Positions 52,886-64,000 of a stretch of 64,000 nt of DNA are shown here, piece by piece. Source of the stretch: Impatiens glandulifera (taxonomy: Eukaryota > Streptophyta > Magnoliopsida > Ericales > Balsaminaceae). The position numbers were made by a program, and so were the translations under genes. The DNA is taken from positions 35,003,382 through 35,067,381 of the forward strand of contig NC_061863.1 of the NCBI RefSeq assembly GCF_907164915.1, written 5' to 3'. How positions within the stretch are numbered: position 1 is the stretch's first letter; every line of letters starts with the position of its first letter. The notes below the pieces were generated by a model, which made no database searches, was not told where the DNA came from, and saw only the letters and a list, made by a program, of their open reading frames with translations.

Positions 52886-54557
52886 TGATAGGATCGGCTT
52901 AATCAATAGAGACGGGGTCTAACGATTAATGAAGGCTTATGAAAAACGGTTTGAAATAAATCTTATTAGGAATTTAATTTACTTTTTATTCTAAACAAAC
53001 ACTTGTAAACACTTGAAACAGAATCAAGTGCAGAAATGTTTACTTAGGTTTGAAGCTTAAGATGAAAAATGAGAAGATGACAGAAAAGAACAACACAGCA
53101 GTTTGTTTATGGATATTTGGAGCAAACTTTCTTACGTCACCCCTTCTTCCAACCACCGGAAGGATTCACTATAATATGATTTGAATCAAATACAGTTTTC
53201 ACACACTTAGCTTACTGTTGAACCAAACACACTCTATTCAACTTACAAGATGAAGAATATCACTCAGCTAAAGGATGCTTTGATTATTAACTCTCTCTTG
53301 ATTAACACACAGTACAATTAGGAAATCAGCTCACAGTATGAATATTCAAAGGCTTGATTTCTCAGTAATTCCAGTAAGGAAGATGATCGAGAGATTGTCC
53401 GTTGTCCTTAGAAATCTTTAAATATGCACAGGTACCAACGGTCGAATCTTCAGAATGATACGTGACACTCTTCTATTGGAACGCCTCCATAGTACACAGT
53501 AGACTCTGAATACAAGGATCGTGGTCGTACACAACATGTAGTGCGCCGAATATTCTCCAGAGATTTACTTGCAAAACAAGTAGTGGGAAGGATATTCGCT
53601 TATGTGTAATTAGTTAATTGGTTGAATCGGGCCGTCATACTGATCTTCACTATAACATGGAGCAGGAGTAACGTACAACTATAGCATGCGGGTAGGCGGG
53701 TGCCTGCTTCAAGCAACTGCTTAATCAAAGCATTAGACGTATTTTAATTAGACGACCTCGTCTAATGAAATCAAGCTTTCCCGTCTAATAACAGAATCCA
53801 TTAGACCACCTGGTCTAATGGGATTAGACTTACGTCTAATTGTAATCACTTCAGACTAATCTGAAGGAGTTAGACTACACGTCTAACTTTCACTAGTTAG
53901 ACTGCACGTCTAACTTTCTCTTTCTATTAGACTGCACGTCTAACTCCACGAGTTATACTGCACGTCTAATTACAGTTCTACTTCAGACTTGTTTGAAGGA
54001 GTTAGACTGCACGTCTAACTTTCACAATCCATTAGACTACACGTCTAATTACTGATCCATTAGACTACACGTCTAACTCCACGAGTTAGACTACACGTCT
54101 AATTACTGATCTATTAGACTACACGTCTAACTCCATGAGTTAGACTACACGTCTAATTACGGTTCTATTAGACTGCACGTCTAATTACGGTTCTATTAGA
54201 TTGCACGTCTAACTCCACGAGTTAGACTGCACGTCTAACTCCACGAGTTAGACTGCACGTCTAATTACGGATCCATTAGATTGCACATCTAATTCATTCG
54301 GTTAGACTGTACATCTAACTCCGCTTAATTAGACTTCACGTCTAATTTTTCTAGTTAGACTGCACGTCTAACTTTGTGCATCTAATGCCAAATAGGTCTA
54401 ATGAGCCTCTATAGATCGAAGTCTAATGAAATTGTTTTTCAATACACCTGCATCAAAAATAATTAGACACGTATATATAATCCATTCATCATTTCATCAT
54501 CAAAATTCAAATAATCAAACTATTTCTAACACATTGTCAAAATAATTTGACCCTACA
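52886..54557 (-). mobile_element. Solo LTR of the element 1/3 family (minus strand)
   Basis: 1672 bp, plus strand TGATAGGATCGG...CCCTACA, with a perfect target duplication attta (52881-52885 and 54558-54562), so a true solo LTR made by LTR-LTR recombination. It keeps the TACGTCACCCC block (about 53106-53150), an inverted repeat GTTGAA/TTCAAC (about 53216-53245), a TATA-like complement (tctttaaatatgc, about 53413) and the palindromic array (53745-54400). Confidence 0.9.
53745..54400. repeat. Palindromic array in solo LTR
   Basis: Repeated GTTAGACTGCACGTCTAAC-type cores (complement form of the unit in element 3) with spacers such as tccacga and tacggttc. The outermost part has longer pairs (attagaccacctggtctaatggg). 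Same design as in elements 1 and 3 but a third spacer set. Confidence 0.88.
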
Positions 54558-57500
54558 ATTTATTACAACTAAATAAAATTATAGCAAACCTTATTCGAAT
54601 ATTGTTACCATATTGTATTATTTTATATTAGGTTGTAATTGTTTTTAATAAGTAAAACTTATCTTAACACATTATAAATTATTTTGAGAAGTACTTTTTT
54701 TTTATTTTGGAATATTCTTAGAATATTGAGTATTTTTATTTAAAATAAGAAGAGTTTTTTTTTGGTTTAATAAAATTATCTTATTGTATTTCAAAACAAG
54801 ATGAGTTTTTTTTTTATTATTTTGATATATTTCGTGTATTTTAATTCAAATTGTATTAATTTTTATTTAATTCCTTTAGTTTAATCTAAACTAAGATTAT
54901 AGTGTAAATATAAAAGTTATCTCAACCAGATATGAATTATCGCAAATCTTATTTGAATATTATTTACCATATTGTATTATTTTATGTTAAGTTATATTTT
55001 TTTAATAAGTAAAAGTTATTTCAGTACATTATAAATTACTTTGAGACGTACTTTTTCATTTTGGAATATTCTTAGTATGTCGGAGATTTTTACTTCAAAT
55101 AAGAGTTTTTTCATTTAAAATAATTATCTTATCCTATTTGACAATAAAATAAGTTTTCTTAATGTATTTTGAGATATTTCGTGTATTTTATTTCAAATTT
55201 TATTATTTTTTATTTTATTAATTTAGTTTAATCTAAACTAAAATTAAGTTTGTAATATAAAAGTTATCTCAACTAAATATGAATTATCGGAAACCTTATT
55301 CGAATATTATATAAAATATCGTATTTTTTATGTTAGGTTATATTTTTTTAATAAGTAAAAGTTATCTCAACATGTTATAAGTTAATTTGTGACCTACTTT
55401 TTCATTTTGGAATATTCTTAGAATGTCGGAAATTTTTATTTAAAATAATATTTTTTTGGTTTAATAAAATTATCTTATCGTATTTCAAAATACAACGAGT
55501 TTTCCTGATTATTTTGAGATATTTTGTGTGATTTTATTTCAAATTGTAATTTTTTTTAAATTTAAATTAAGATTAGTTTTGTAATATAAATTTATTACAA
55601 CTAAATAAAATTATAGCAAACCTTATTCGAATATTGTTACCATATTGTATTATTTTATGTTAGTATGTATTTGTTTTTAATAAGTAAAACTTATCTTAAT
55701 ACATTATAAATTATTTTGAGAAGTTCTTTTTTTTAATTTGGAATATTCTTAGAATATCGAATATTTTTATTTAAAATAAGAGTTTTTTGTTAAAAAAATT
55801 ATTTATCGTATTCTAAAATACAATGAGTTTTAATCTAATCGAATAATAATTTTGTAATATAAAATTTATCTGAACCAAATCTAAATTATCGCAAACCTTA
55901 TTCGAATATAATTTACCATGTTTTATTATTTTATGTTAAATTATATTTTTTTAATAAATAAAAGTTATCACAGTACATTATAAATTATTTTGAGACTTAC
56001 TTTTTAATTTTGAAATATTCTTAGAATGTTAGAGATTTTTACTTAAAATAAGAATTTTTCATTTAAACAAATTATCTTATCGTATTTGACAATAAGATGA
56101 GTTTTCTTAATGTATTTTTAGATATTTCATGTATTTTATTTCAAATTGTATTATTTTTTATTAATTTTCTTTAGTTTAATCTAAACTAAGATTATGTTTG
56201 TAATATAAAAGTTATCTCAACTAGATATGAATAATCGGAAACCTTATTCGAATATTATTTACAATATCGTATTATTTTTTGTTAGGTTATATTTTTTTAA
56301 TAAGTAAAAGTTATCTCAGCATATTATAAATTATTTTGAAACGTACTTTTTCATTTATGAATATTCTTAGAATGTCGAAAAATTTTATTTACAATAAGAG
56401 TTTTTTTGTATTTGACAATAAGATGAGTTTTCTTAATGTATTTTGAGATATTTCTTGTATTTTATATCAAATTATATTGTTTTTTATTTTATTCCCTTAG
56501 TTTAATCTAAACTAAGATTAGGTTTGTAATATAAAAGTTATTTCAACCAGATATGAATTATCGCAAACCTTATTCGAATATTATTTACAATATTATATTA
56601 TTTTATGTTAAGTTATATTTTTTAATATCTAAAAGTTATCTCAATATATTATAAATTATTTTGAGACGTACTTTTTCAATTTGAAATATTCTTAGAATGT
56701 CGGAAATTTTTATTTTCCATAAGAGGTTTTTTTGGTTAAATAAAATAATTTTATCGTATTTCAAAACACGACGAGTTTTCTTGATTATTTTGAGATATTT
56801 CGTGTATTTTAATTCAAATTGTATTAATTTTTATTTAATTCCTTTAGTTTAATCTAAACTAAGATTAGATTTTAAATATAAAAGTTATCTTCACCAGATA
56901 TGAATTATCACAAACCTTATATGAATATTATTTATAATATTGTATTATTTTATATGAATATTATTTATAATATTGTATTATTTTATGTTAGGTTATATTT
57001 TTTTTAATAAGTAAAAGTTATCTCAGTACATTATAAATTATTTTTAGACGTACTTTTTCATTTTGGAATATTCTTAGAATGTCAGAGTTTTTTACTTTAT
57101 CCTATTTGACAATAAGATAAGTTTTCTTAATGTATTTTCAGATATTTCGTGTATTTTATTTCAAATTTTATTATTTTTATTTTATTCCTTTAGTTTAATC
57201 TAAACTAAAATTATGTTTGTAATATAAAAGTTATCTCAACCAGATATGAATTATCGTAAACCTTATTCGAATATTATTTATAATATCGTATTTTTTACGT
57301 TAGGCTATATTTTTTTAATAAATAAAAGTTATCTCAACATGTTATAAATTAATTTGTGATGTACTATTTTATTTTTGAATATACGTAGTATGTTGGAAAT
57401 TTTATTTAAAATAAGAGTTTTTTGGTTTAATAAAATTATCTTAACGTATTTCAAAATACGACGAGTTTTCTTGATTATTTTGAGATATTTCGTGTGAACT

Positions 57501-58992
57501 TATTTCAAATTGTATTTTTTTTTATTTTAATCTAAATTTTGAGTAGTTTTGTAATATAAAATTTATTACAACCAAATAAAATTATAGCAAGCCTTATTCG
57601 AATATTGTTACCATATATTGTATTATTTTACGTTAGTATGTACTTGTTTTTAATAAGTAAAATTTATGTTAACACATTATAAATTATTTTGAGAAGTACT
57701 TTTTTTTTTGGAATATTCTTAGAATATCAAGTATTTTTATTTAAAATAGGAGTTTTTTTGTTTAAAAAATTATTTATCGTATTCTTAAATATGATGAGTT
57801 TTTATAATTATTTTGACAAATTTCGTGTGATTTTATTTAAAATTGTATTTTTTCCATTTATTTTAATTTAAACTAATTTTATTTTTATAATATAAAAGTA
57901 ATCTCAACTGAATGGACCAAACTTTTTCGAATATTATTTACCACATTTTACTATTTAATGTTAGATTATATTTTCTTTTTAATAACTGAAAGTCATCTCA
58001 ATACAATTAAATTCTGTGATGATGAGATTTTTTATTTTCGTATATTCTAAGAAAAATAAGTATTTAAATTTAAATAAGAGTTGTTTTGGGTTAAAAAAAT
58101 AATCTTATCGTATTTAAATTACAATGATATTTCTTAACCAATTTTGGGATATTATGAATATTTGATATTAAATTGTATTTATTTTTATTTATTTCAATTA
58201 ATTTAATCTAATCGAACAATAGTTTTGTAATACAAAAGTTATCTTAACCAAATCCAAATTTTCGCAAATCTTATTCGAATATAATTTACCATATTGTATT
58301 ATTTTATGTTAAGTTATATTTTTTAATAAGTAAAAGTTATCTCAGTACATTATAAATTATTTTGAGACGTATTTTTTCACTTTGAAATATTCTTTAAATG
58401 TCAGATATTTTTACTTAAAAGAAGAGTTTTTTCGTTTAAACAAATTATCTTAGCGTATTTGACAATAAGATGAGTTTTCTTAATTTATTTTGAGATATTT
58501 CGTGTATTTTATTTCAAATTGTATTATTTTTTTATTAATTTTCTTTAGTTTAATTTAAACTAAGATTATGTTTGTAATATAAAAGTTATCTCAACCAGAT
58601 ATGAATTATCTCAAATCTTATTAGAATATTATTTACAATATTGTATTATTTTATGTTAGGTTATATTTTTTTAATAAATAAAATGTATCTCAACATATTA
58701 TAAATTATATTTAAACGTACTTTTTCATATTGGAATATTATTATAATGTCGGAAATTATTATTTAAAATAAGAGTTTTTTCGTTTAAAAAAATTATCTTA
58801 TCGTATTTGACAATAAGATAAGTTTTCTTAATATATTTTGAGATATTTCGTGTATTATATTTCAAATTGTATTATTTGTTTTATTAATTTTCTTTAGTTT
58901 AATCTAAACTAAGATTATGTTTGTAATATAAAAGTTATCTTAACCATATATGAATTATCTCAAACCTTATTCGAATATTATTTACAATATTG
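54558..58992. repeat. Longest satellite array in the window
   Basis: About thirteen monomers of about 345 bp, mostly the class with gacaataagatgagttttctt, with other classes near 55800 and 57700-58200. A local 34-bp-scale duplication (tatgaatattatttataatattgtattatttta) is seen at about 56919-56985. No gene is supported; the frame at 57689-57871 is chance. Confidence 0.88.
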
Positions 58993-60828
58993 TATTTTTT
59001 TGGGGAAAACGGTTTAACACCATTTCATTAAAAGGTCCAAAAGTTGGAGGGTCAATAATCAAAACTAGACAAACCTAGTTTTGATTGTAAGATGACAAAC
59101 AAAAGACCCAAAAGTTTCTGAATGGTGACAGTCAAATCACATTATAAAACACATATTATAATGAACAAAGACTACAATCTAGCTATCCCAACCTATATTG
59201 TCTCCATATCCGTCTTTTGACCATATTGCCTTCTTCCACGTCTCATTCTTCTTGCGTTTTTTATGAAGGGAGATTGAATTGAAGCCGATGATGATGTTTG
59301 TGTACTCTTATTGTTTAATCTTCCTCTATATGAACTCATACTAACATAATAAAATGTATTCTTCTTCAGGATTTCAGGGCTTTTGTCACTACTTTTCTCA
59401 ATTTCAGTTTTACGTATTTGAGGATCAACAGCCTTGGTTTCCTCTATGTTTTACTTCTCTGTTATATCTTTCATTTCATCTTTTTCCTCTTCATCTTCAT
59501 TGTCTTTAGGTTTATCTTCTTCAGTATCCCCTATTTCATCAGTTTCGTTGATTTCTTCATTATTTGATTCTACCTTGCTTTCTTCCTCTACATCATTACT
59601 TTTTCCCTTCTTTGATTCTTCCTTGATTACTTCCTCTATAATTTTTCCTTGCTGATTTTCTTTAACTCTCCTAATATGCTCTTTGATTCTTGATTCTTCC
59701 GTTTCATTTTTCTTCTTTTCTTCTTCTTGGGCTTTTAGGATTTTATGTTATTCCTCAACTTCTTTTTCACATTTAGTGCTAGAATATTGAAAAGTATCAC
59801 AGAAAACACACCTGTCTGGCCTCCATTCATATGAGATTTCTATGATTCTAGACTTTCCTTTCCTGTCAACTACTGTCATGTTCTTTGGCAGCGTACTTCG
59901 AGGATGCACTTTAATACTTATTCTAGCAAAGGTAAGTTGTTATCCTCCTTCTGTAATTGGGTCTATGTATAATAGTTTTCCCAATAAACTTGCAAAGTGA
60001 CTTAAAACTTCTGCATTATACATATGTGCTGGGATATTCTAAAGCTTAAACCATGTCTGGGCAGTTTCTTTTGGTTTGCTTAGCACGTTTAATTTTTCAG
60101 ACCATCTCTTCAGCTTCATACAATTTGATCCAATATAAGTATGTCCATATTTCATAATATCATCCAAGTTTGATTCCTTCTTGAACTGTAGAAAATAGAG
60201 ATCATGTATATTTGCAGAAATCTTAATTAGTCCCTTCTGCTCCCATTGTTTCATTAAGGCTTCCTTGGTGACTGAGAATGATACTTTATTCTTCCCTATG
60301 TAGTTTCCAATCACTACATTTTCCCATTCTTTAACACATTTTTCTTCCACTTCAGTTGGAAATTTAAATTCAAAAGAAGAATTGAGTACCACCACTTTTG
60401 TTTTAACACTGCCCAACTATATTTTTCCTTTAAAAGCATGATCCTCTATTTTATTTCCTGTGTTATTTTTTCAGACCTTGTTTACTCTCCAACTGGAATT
60501 ACTCCTAATAGTATAGGTCTTAGATTTAGGGGACTTCATAAGCTCCCTCATTGTTTCAACTGACCAGTTTACTATCTTTTTATACAGTCCTTAAGATAAT
60601 GTACATTTAATTGAACATTTGTTTGCTGCATTTTCTCTTTGTTGAGCACAATCTCTCCTTTCTTTGTTTGCATCCGGAGCTTTGTGATTTGATTTTTCAG
60701 TCCAAAGAGATTTTCTCTTTCATTGTAACCAACCTTCCAAATTCCTTCTTTCTTCCCCTGATTTCTTGCTACATTTTCTTCAGAATTTTTATCAGCAATT
60801 GGTTCTTAACCTTTGTTGCATTCATGTT
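58993..60828 (-). mobile_element. LINE relic with ORF1 only (ORF2 absent)
   Basis: Minus-strand LINE. The 3' end with tail (plus strand tttttttggggaaaacgg...tttcattaaaa) is at 58993, and the 3'UTR of about 170-200 bp joins directly to the end of ORF1 near 59190. In the full LINE, ORF1 is followed by about 3.6 kb of ORF2, which is missing here. The 5' end is at about 60828, abutting copia pol sequence rather than satellite, so no clear target duplication can be read. Confidence 0.75.
59190..60828 (-). pseudogene. LINE ORF1 relic: DUF4283 protein with altered CCHC
   Basis: Basic N-terminus (GKKEGIWKVGYNERENLFGL, LNKEKMQQTNVQLNVHYLKD) matching the larger LINE. The 125-codon open frame 60416-60039 has the DUF4283-like core (EEKCVKEWENVVIGNYIGKN, LMKQWEQKGLIKISANIHDL). 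Then IKVHPRS-like sequence, a knuckle CVFCDTFQYSSTKC near 59775-59820 in which the His is Tyr, a Glu/Lys/Ser-rich C-terminal part and the end MRRGRRQYGQKTDMETI near 59195. Stops and shifts throughout. ORF1 proteins of L1-type LINEs bind the element RNA. Confidence 0.75.
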
Positions 60829-60834
60829 TTTATA

Positions 60835-62580
60835 ATACTAGAACTTTAACGGTTGAAGAAACATCTCATGTTGTTTTTGATGAATCGGTTGAACGAAACA
60901 CTGCAGTACCCTTCGACCTTCACAACAGAATGGAAAATTTCAATATATATTCTGATGATGAAGATGAGGTTCCGGTCTATAGACGGTTGGTCAATGATCA
61001 AGCGGTTGATGCTGAACCTCAGCCTGATCAAGCTGCTTTACCGTAGAAAGTTGACACATCAGTTTCCACTGAGGAAATCGGTCGGTTGGACTCTGTTCAT
61101 CCTACCGATTCATCTAACGTTGATCAGTCAACCGGATTCTTGAAAGACACATCCCGAATAAACCTCTGAAGGAATAAAAATCATCCTCTTGAACTAGTAA
61201 TAGGTAACATCTCATCACCCGTCCGAACTAGGCAACAGAATTTGGAACAATATGAAAACTCAGCTTTCATATCACAAATTGATCCGAAAAAGGTGGATGA
61301 ATCTTTGCTAGATCCCGATTGGATTTTAGCAATGCAAGAGGAACTAAACGAATTTGAGAGAAATAAAGTTAGGTATCTAGTTCCATGACCAAAACGGCAA
61401 TTAGTTATAAGAACAAGATGGGTGTTTAGAAATAAACTCAATGCAGACGGTTTAGTTACAAGGAATAAAGCCCGACTAGTAGCTCAATGTTACAAATAGG
61501 AAGAAGGCATTGATTTCAAAGAATTATTTGCTCCTATGGCTATACTTGAGGCCATTAGAATATTTTTGGCATTTGCGGCTTTAAAAAATTTCAAATTTTT
61601 TCAAATGGATGTTAAAAGTACTTTTCTAAATGGTAAATAAATGAAGAGGTGTATGTCAAACAACCTTCGGGTTTCAAAAGTCCATAACAAATGAATAATG
61701 TTTACCGGCTAAACAAAGTCCTTTACGATTTAAAACAGGCTCCAAAAGCCTGGTATGACACATTAACCGCATTTTTATTTGATCACAAGTTTACAATAGG
61801 TTCGGTTGATAAAACTCTTTTCAAATTTGAGAAAAATGAACACATATTACTTGTTCAACTATATGTTGATGATATTATATTCGGATCAACCGATCCAAAA
61901 TTATGTGATAAATTCTCAAAAATGATGACTGATAAATTTCAAATGACTATGATGGGAGAATTGAGTTTCTTCTTAGGTATTCAAGTCAAGCAGATTGAAA
62001 CCAAACTTTCATAAGCCAGTCAAAATACACGGTCGAACTATTGAAGAAATTCGGAAGGGACACATGTGCCGAAGTGGCTACTCCAATGAGCTCATCTGTG
62101 AAGTTAGACAAAGACGGTCAAGAAGTAGACATAACAGCATATCGATGAATCATCGGTTCACTACTCTACCTAACAGACAGCCGACCGGACATCTTGTTCG
62201 CAGTCGGAGTATGCGGGAGATTTCAAGCCAATCCAAAGCAATCAAATTATACCGCGGCTAAAATAATTCTAAAATATCTAAAAGAAACTCAAGACGTGGG
62301 ACTATGGTACCCAAAAGATTCTAGTTTTAATCTAATAAGTTATTCTGATGCAGAGTATGCAGGCTGCAAAATCGATCGAAAGAGTACAAGTGGGACTTGT
62401 TAGTTTCTAGGAGACCGGTTGGTCTCATGGTACATGAAAAAGCAAAATTCAGTTGCAACTTCAACCGCAGAGACGAAGTACAACAAGTGGTTGATATCTT
62501 CACTAAACCGCTACAGGAAGCTAAGTTCTCTTACTTCAGAAATATCCTAAGACTTACTGATAGTAAACAACTTATGTGAT
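60835..62580 (+). pseudogene. pol fragment: linker, RT with YVDD, damaged RNase H
   Basis: Linker (VVFDESVERNTAVPFDLHNR) then FISQIDPKKVDESL and [39 protein letters not shown] followed by a TAA at 61638-61640 through a one-base shift. The 107-codon frame from 61691 holds LYDLKQAPKAWYDTL and the intact YVDD at 61862-61873. Then shifts near 62000, TGA near 62147, GSLLYLTDSRPDILFAVGVC, DAEYAGCKIDRKSTSGTC and a TAG near 62401. Part of RNase H between STAE and QQVVDIFTKPLQEAKF is deleted (near 62470-62485). This copy shows the RT segment missing from elements 1 and 4. Confidence 0.85.
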
Positions 62581-63210
62581 AAAACATCAATGCATGCTTT
62601 CAAACATACATCATCATGAAAAACTGGGGCATGAGCTCAGAGAGAAGCTCTCGCTTCTCAAGTCGTATCTCAATAGGAAATTAAACACTCAGGGATGCTA
62701 ACCGGAAAGATGTCTCCGGTTAAGCTTGACAAATTCACACTACCAAATCACATGTATATATATTGAGCGGTTCAAATGACTTGGTAAAATAGGTAGTTTA
62801 CTCCAAAGCTGAACAAATGTCGATTTGTTTCGACATCTCTTCACACCAGAATAAGTTATCTCGATAAAACTAGTCATGGAAAACCAACCAATAAAATGCA
62901 TTATGATTTCGGTAAACTGAAGTTTTCCAGCTAACTTGGGACAACTGACCGCGTTTTCATGTATACCTTGATAATAGAACCTATAAATCATAAAACAGTC
63001 TACCTCAATCGAGATGACGACACGTGTCCATCATCAAGAGAGGAAGACTAATATTTCCTCCATATATTTATTTTAATCATGAAAATCTTTAGCCATCATT
63101 ACCACTACATTGGAACTAACCATTGTACATCTAAACAAGTTAACCTCATACTAATTACTTGATGACATCATTAAGCACGCCCACATCCCTAACCTAGCCG
63201 AACCCTTGGC
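62581..63210 (+). other. Spacer between pol and aORF, right-edge fragment
   Basis: Non-coding, about 630 bp, with no ttagacg array. It ends in the TATA-like element and leader of the aORF. I see no other feature. Confidence 0.45.
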
Positions 63211-63218
63211 TATTTAAA
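63211..63218 (+). promoter_or_regulatory. TATA-like element before the right-edge aORF
   Basis: TATTTAAA in ggctatttaaacaacccc, about 75-82 bp before the ATG at 63293. Same placement as in the other aORF copies. Activity is inferred. Confidence 0.45.
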
Positions 63219-63292
63219 CAACCCCTCATATCTCAAACATTTCACAAGAACGTTATCGACAAAAACACTTAAGCAAAGATTATCTAAAGAAC

Positions 63293-64000
63293 ATGAACAC
63301 TTCCCCTCTCTCTAAGAAGATTTTTCTAGCCGACTTCGACTCAATCTATCAATATGAGAATTACAGCATTAAGGATTTGTTTCTTGCCCTTGAAAGAACC
63401 GGGATAAGAAAATTCTTAGAAAATCGTTTCATCATTGACTATCAAGTAGTCGATGAATTCTTTGAGACTGCTAAGGAAGTGCACCGGGACATCATCTTGG
63501 CTCAAGTTTATAGTCAAACTTTTAATAATTCGGCGAGACGGATTTCGCTGAATAATGCGTTTTACCAACTGAAGGGGTAACCGACCTTACATACTCTCTA
63601 GTGACCATTGAAGAAATGTGTCACTTATTTTCAGGCTCTAACATTCCGGTCAAAACCTAGGGTTCTAAGAGTCATCTTTCTCACAAGTACCAGATTCTCA
63701 GGAAGATTCTAGGAAACTCAGTCTTGTGTAGGGAAAAGAGTTACTATTACACCCAGCAAGTTTTTGTAATATGATTTCTATCACGGTTCGCACCCCGGTG
63801 AACTGGTCCTGGATTATCTTCAATAATCCGAAAAGGATGCTCAACGTCAACAAAATCGGTTACACTCCACAGCTAAGCGGCTTCTGCGCTAGTCTTGACA
63901 TCCACTCAGGCCCATGTGTCACTCTCCATCCGAGGCATGTGCTAACAATGAGAGAGTTCAAGAGATGATCGACAGATGGGACAAGACAACGGCTAAGAAG
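63293..64000 (+). pseudogene. aORF relic of the right-edge fragment (incomplete at window end)
   Basis: MNTSPLSKKIFLADFDSIYQ, LFLALERTGIRKFLEN, VDEFFETAKEV, then a frameshift near 63510-63560. The next frame shows PTEGVTDLTYSLVTIEEMCH; further on SHLSHKYQILRKILGNSVL, and 63771-63968 reads ISITVRTPVNWSWIIFNNPK, GYTPQLSGF, DIHSGPCVTL, matching the late core of the others (NW motif and GPG-like motif). A stop follows at about 63966. Whether it had a long tail like aORF-c cannot be told because the window ends. Confidence 0.68.

Larger units (their letters stand above)
60829..64000 (+). mobile_element. 5'-truncated copia fragment, related to element 4, runs off the window
   Basis: Starts abruptly inside pol (NTRTLTVEE, which in element 4 is the integrase-RT linker) next to the 5' end of the ORF1-only LINE. 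It contains the rest of pol, a spacer and an aORF. No LTR is seen before the window ends. Sequence words (ccggtt, SFDLHNRLEN-like linker) are closest to element 4. Confidence 0.82.

Noticed and set aside
57689..57871. 60-codon open frame in the right satellite array
   Set aside because: Satellite monomer sequence with Phe/Ile/Leu-rich translation; a chance frame in AT-rich DNA.
60813..61046. A start codon at 60813 giving a 77-codon protein
   Set aside because: The first residues come from the LINE side of the junction; the rest is the copia integrase-RT linker.

Overview
The window looks like heterochromatic repeat DNA from a flowering plant nuclear genome. I infer this from the initiator-Met-tRNA primer sites (TGGTATCAGAGC type), the Ty1/copia pol order (PR-INT-RT-RNase H), plant L1-type LINEs with a DUF4283/CCHC ORF1, and an AT-rich tandem satellite. 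I found no host gene, rRNA, functional tRNA or CRISPR array. The species cannot be fixed from the sequence; the resemblance of the accessory ORFs to repeat-encoded proteins I recall from asterids (Lamiales) is only a weak hint.

The oldest layer is a satellite with a monomer of about 345 bp, present at 1-253, 20691-23013, 33840-35219, 48484-48557, 50090-52885 and 54558-58992. Other elements are inserted into it. (1) A full-length minus-strand LINE (about 254-20690) is itself split by copia element 1 (373-9678, in its 3' end) and copia element 2 (15700-20309, in its 5'UTR). (2) Copia element 3 (23014-33839) has a perfect 5-bp target duplication, aaagt, and carries a 5'-truncated LINE in its left LTR. 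(3) Copia element 4 (35220-48483, minus strand) is the best preserved and probably the youngest. (4) Two LTR-only remnants in minus orientation lie at 48558-50089 (TSD agttt) and 52886-54557 (TSD attta). (5) At the right edge a minus-strand LINE relic holding only ORF1 (58993-60828) abuts a 5'-truncated copia fragment (60829 to the window end).

Elements 1, 3, 4 and the right-edge fragment are related. They have long LTRs (about 1.2-2 kb), similar pol, and an accessory ORF (aORF) downstream of pol. The aORF occurs six times: once each in elements 1, 3 and the right-edge fragment, and three diverged tandem copies in element 4. All copies share an N-terminal core ((I/V)DFDS, a G..FL block, EFF, LPxxG, a late NW motif in most copies), and each has a TATA-like element 68-117 bp before its start codon. 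The third copy of element 4 is a protein of about 880 codons with a basic linker and a C-terminal coiled coil, broken by only three stops and one frameshift. This cassette is the best candidate for an under-described system here.

Other unusual structure: the LTRs of elements 1 and 3 and both LTR remnants carry arrays built on GTTAGAC...GTCTAAC inverted repeats; all eight long LTRs share a TGACGT(A) block near the U5 end; pol of elements 1 and 4 has lost the RT YVDD segment by different in-frame deletions; and elements 1 and 3 share a gag lacking its zinc knuckle. Every coding region is degenerate to some degree, so all are called as pseudogenes or relics.
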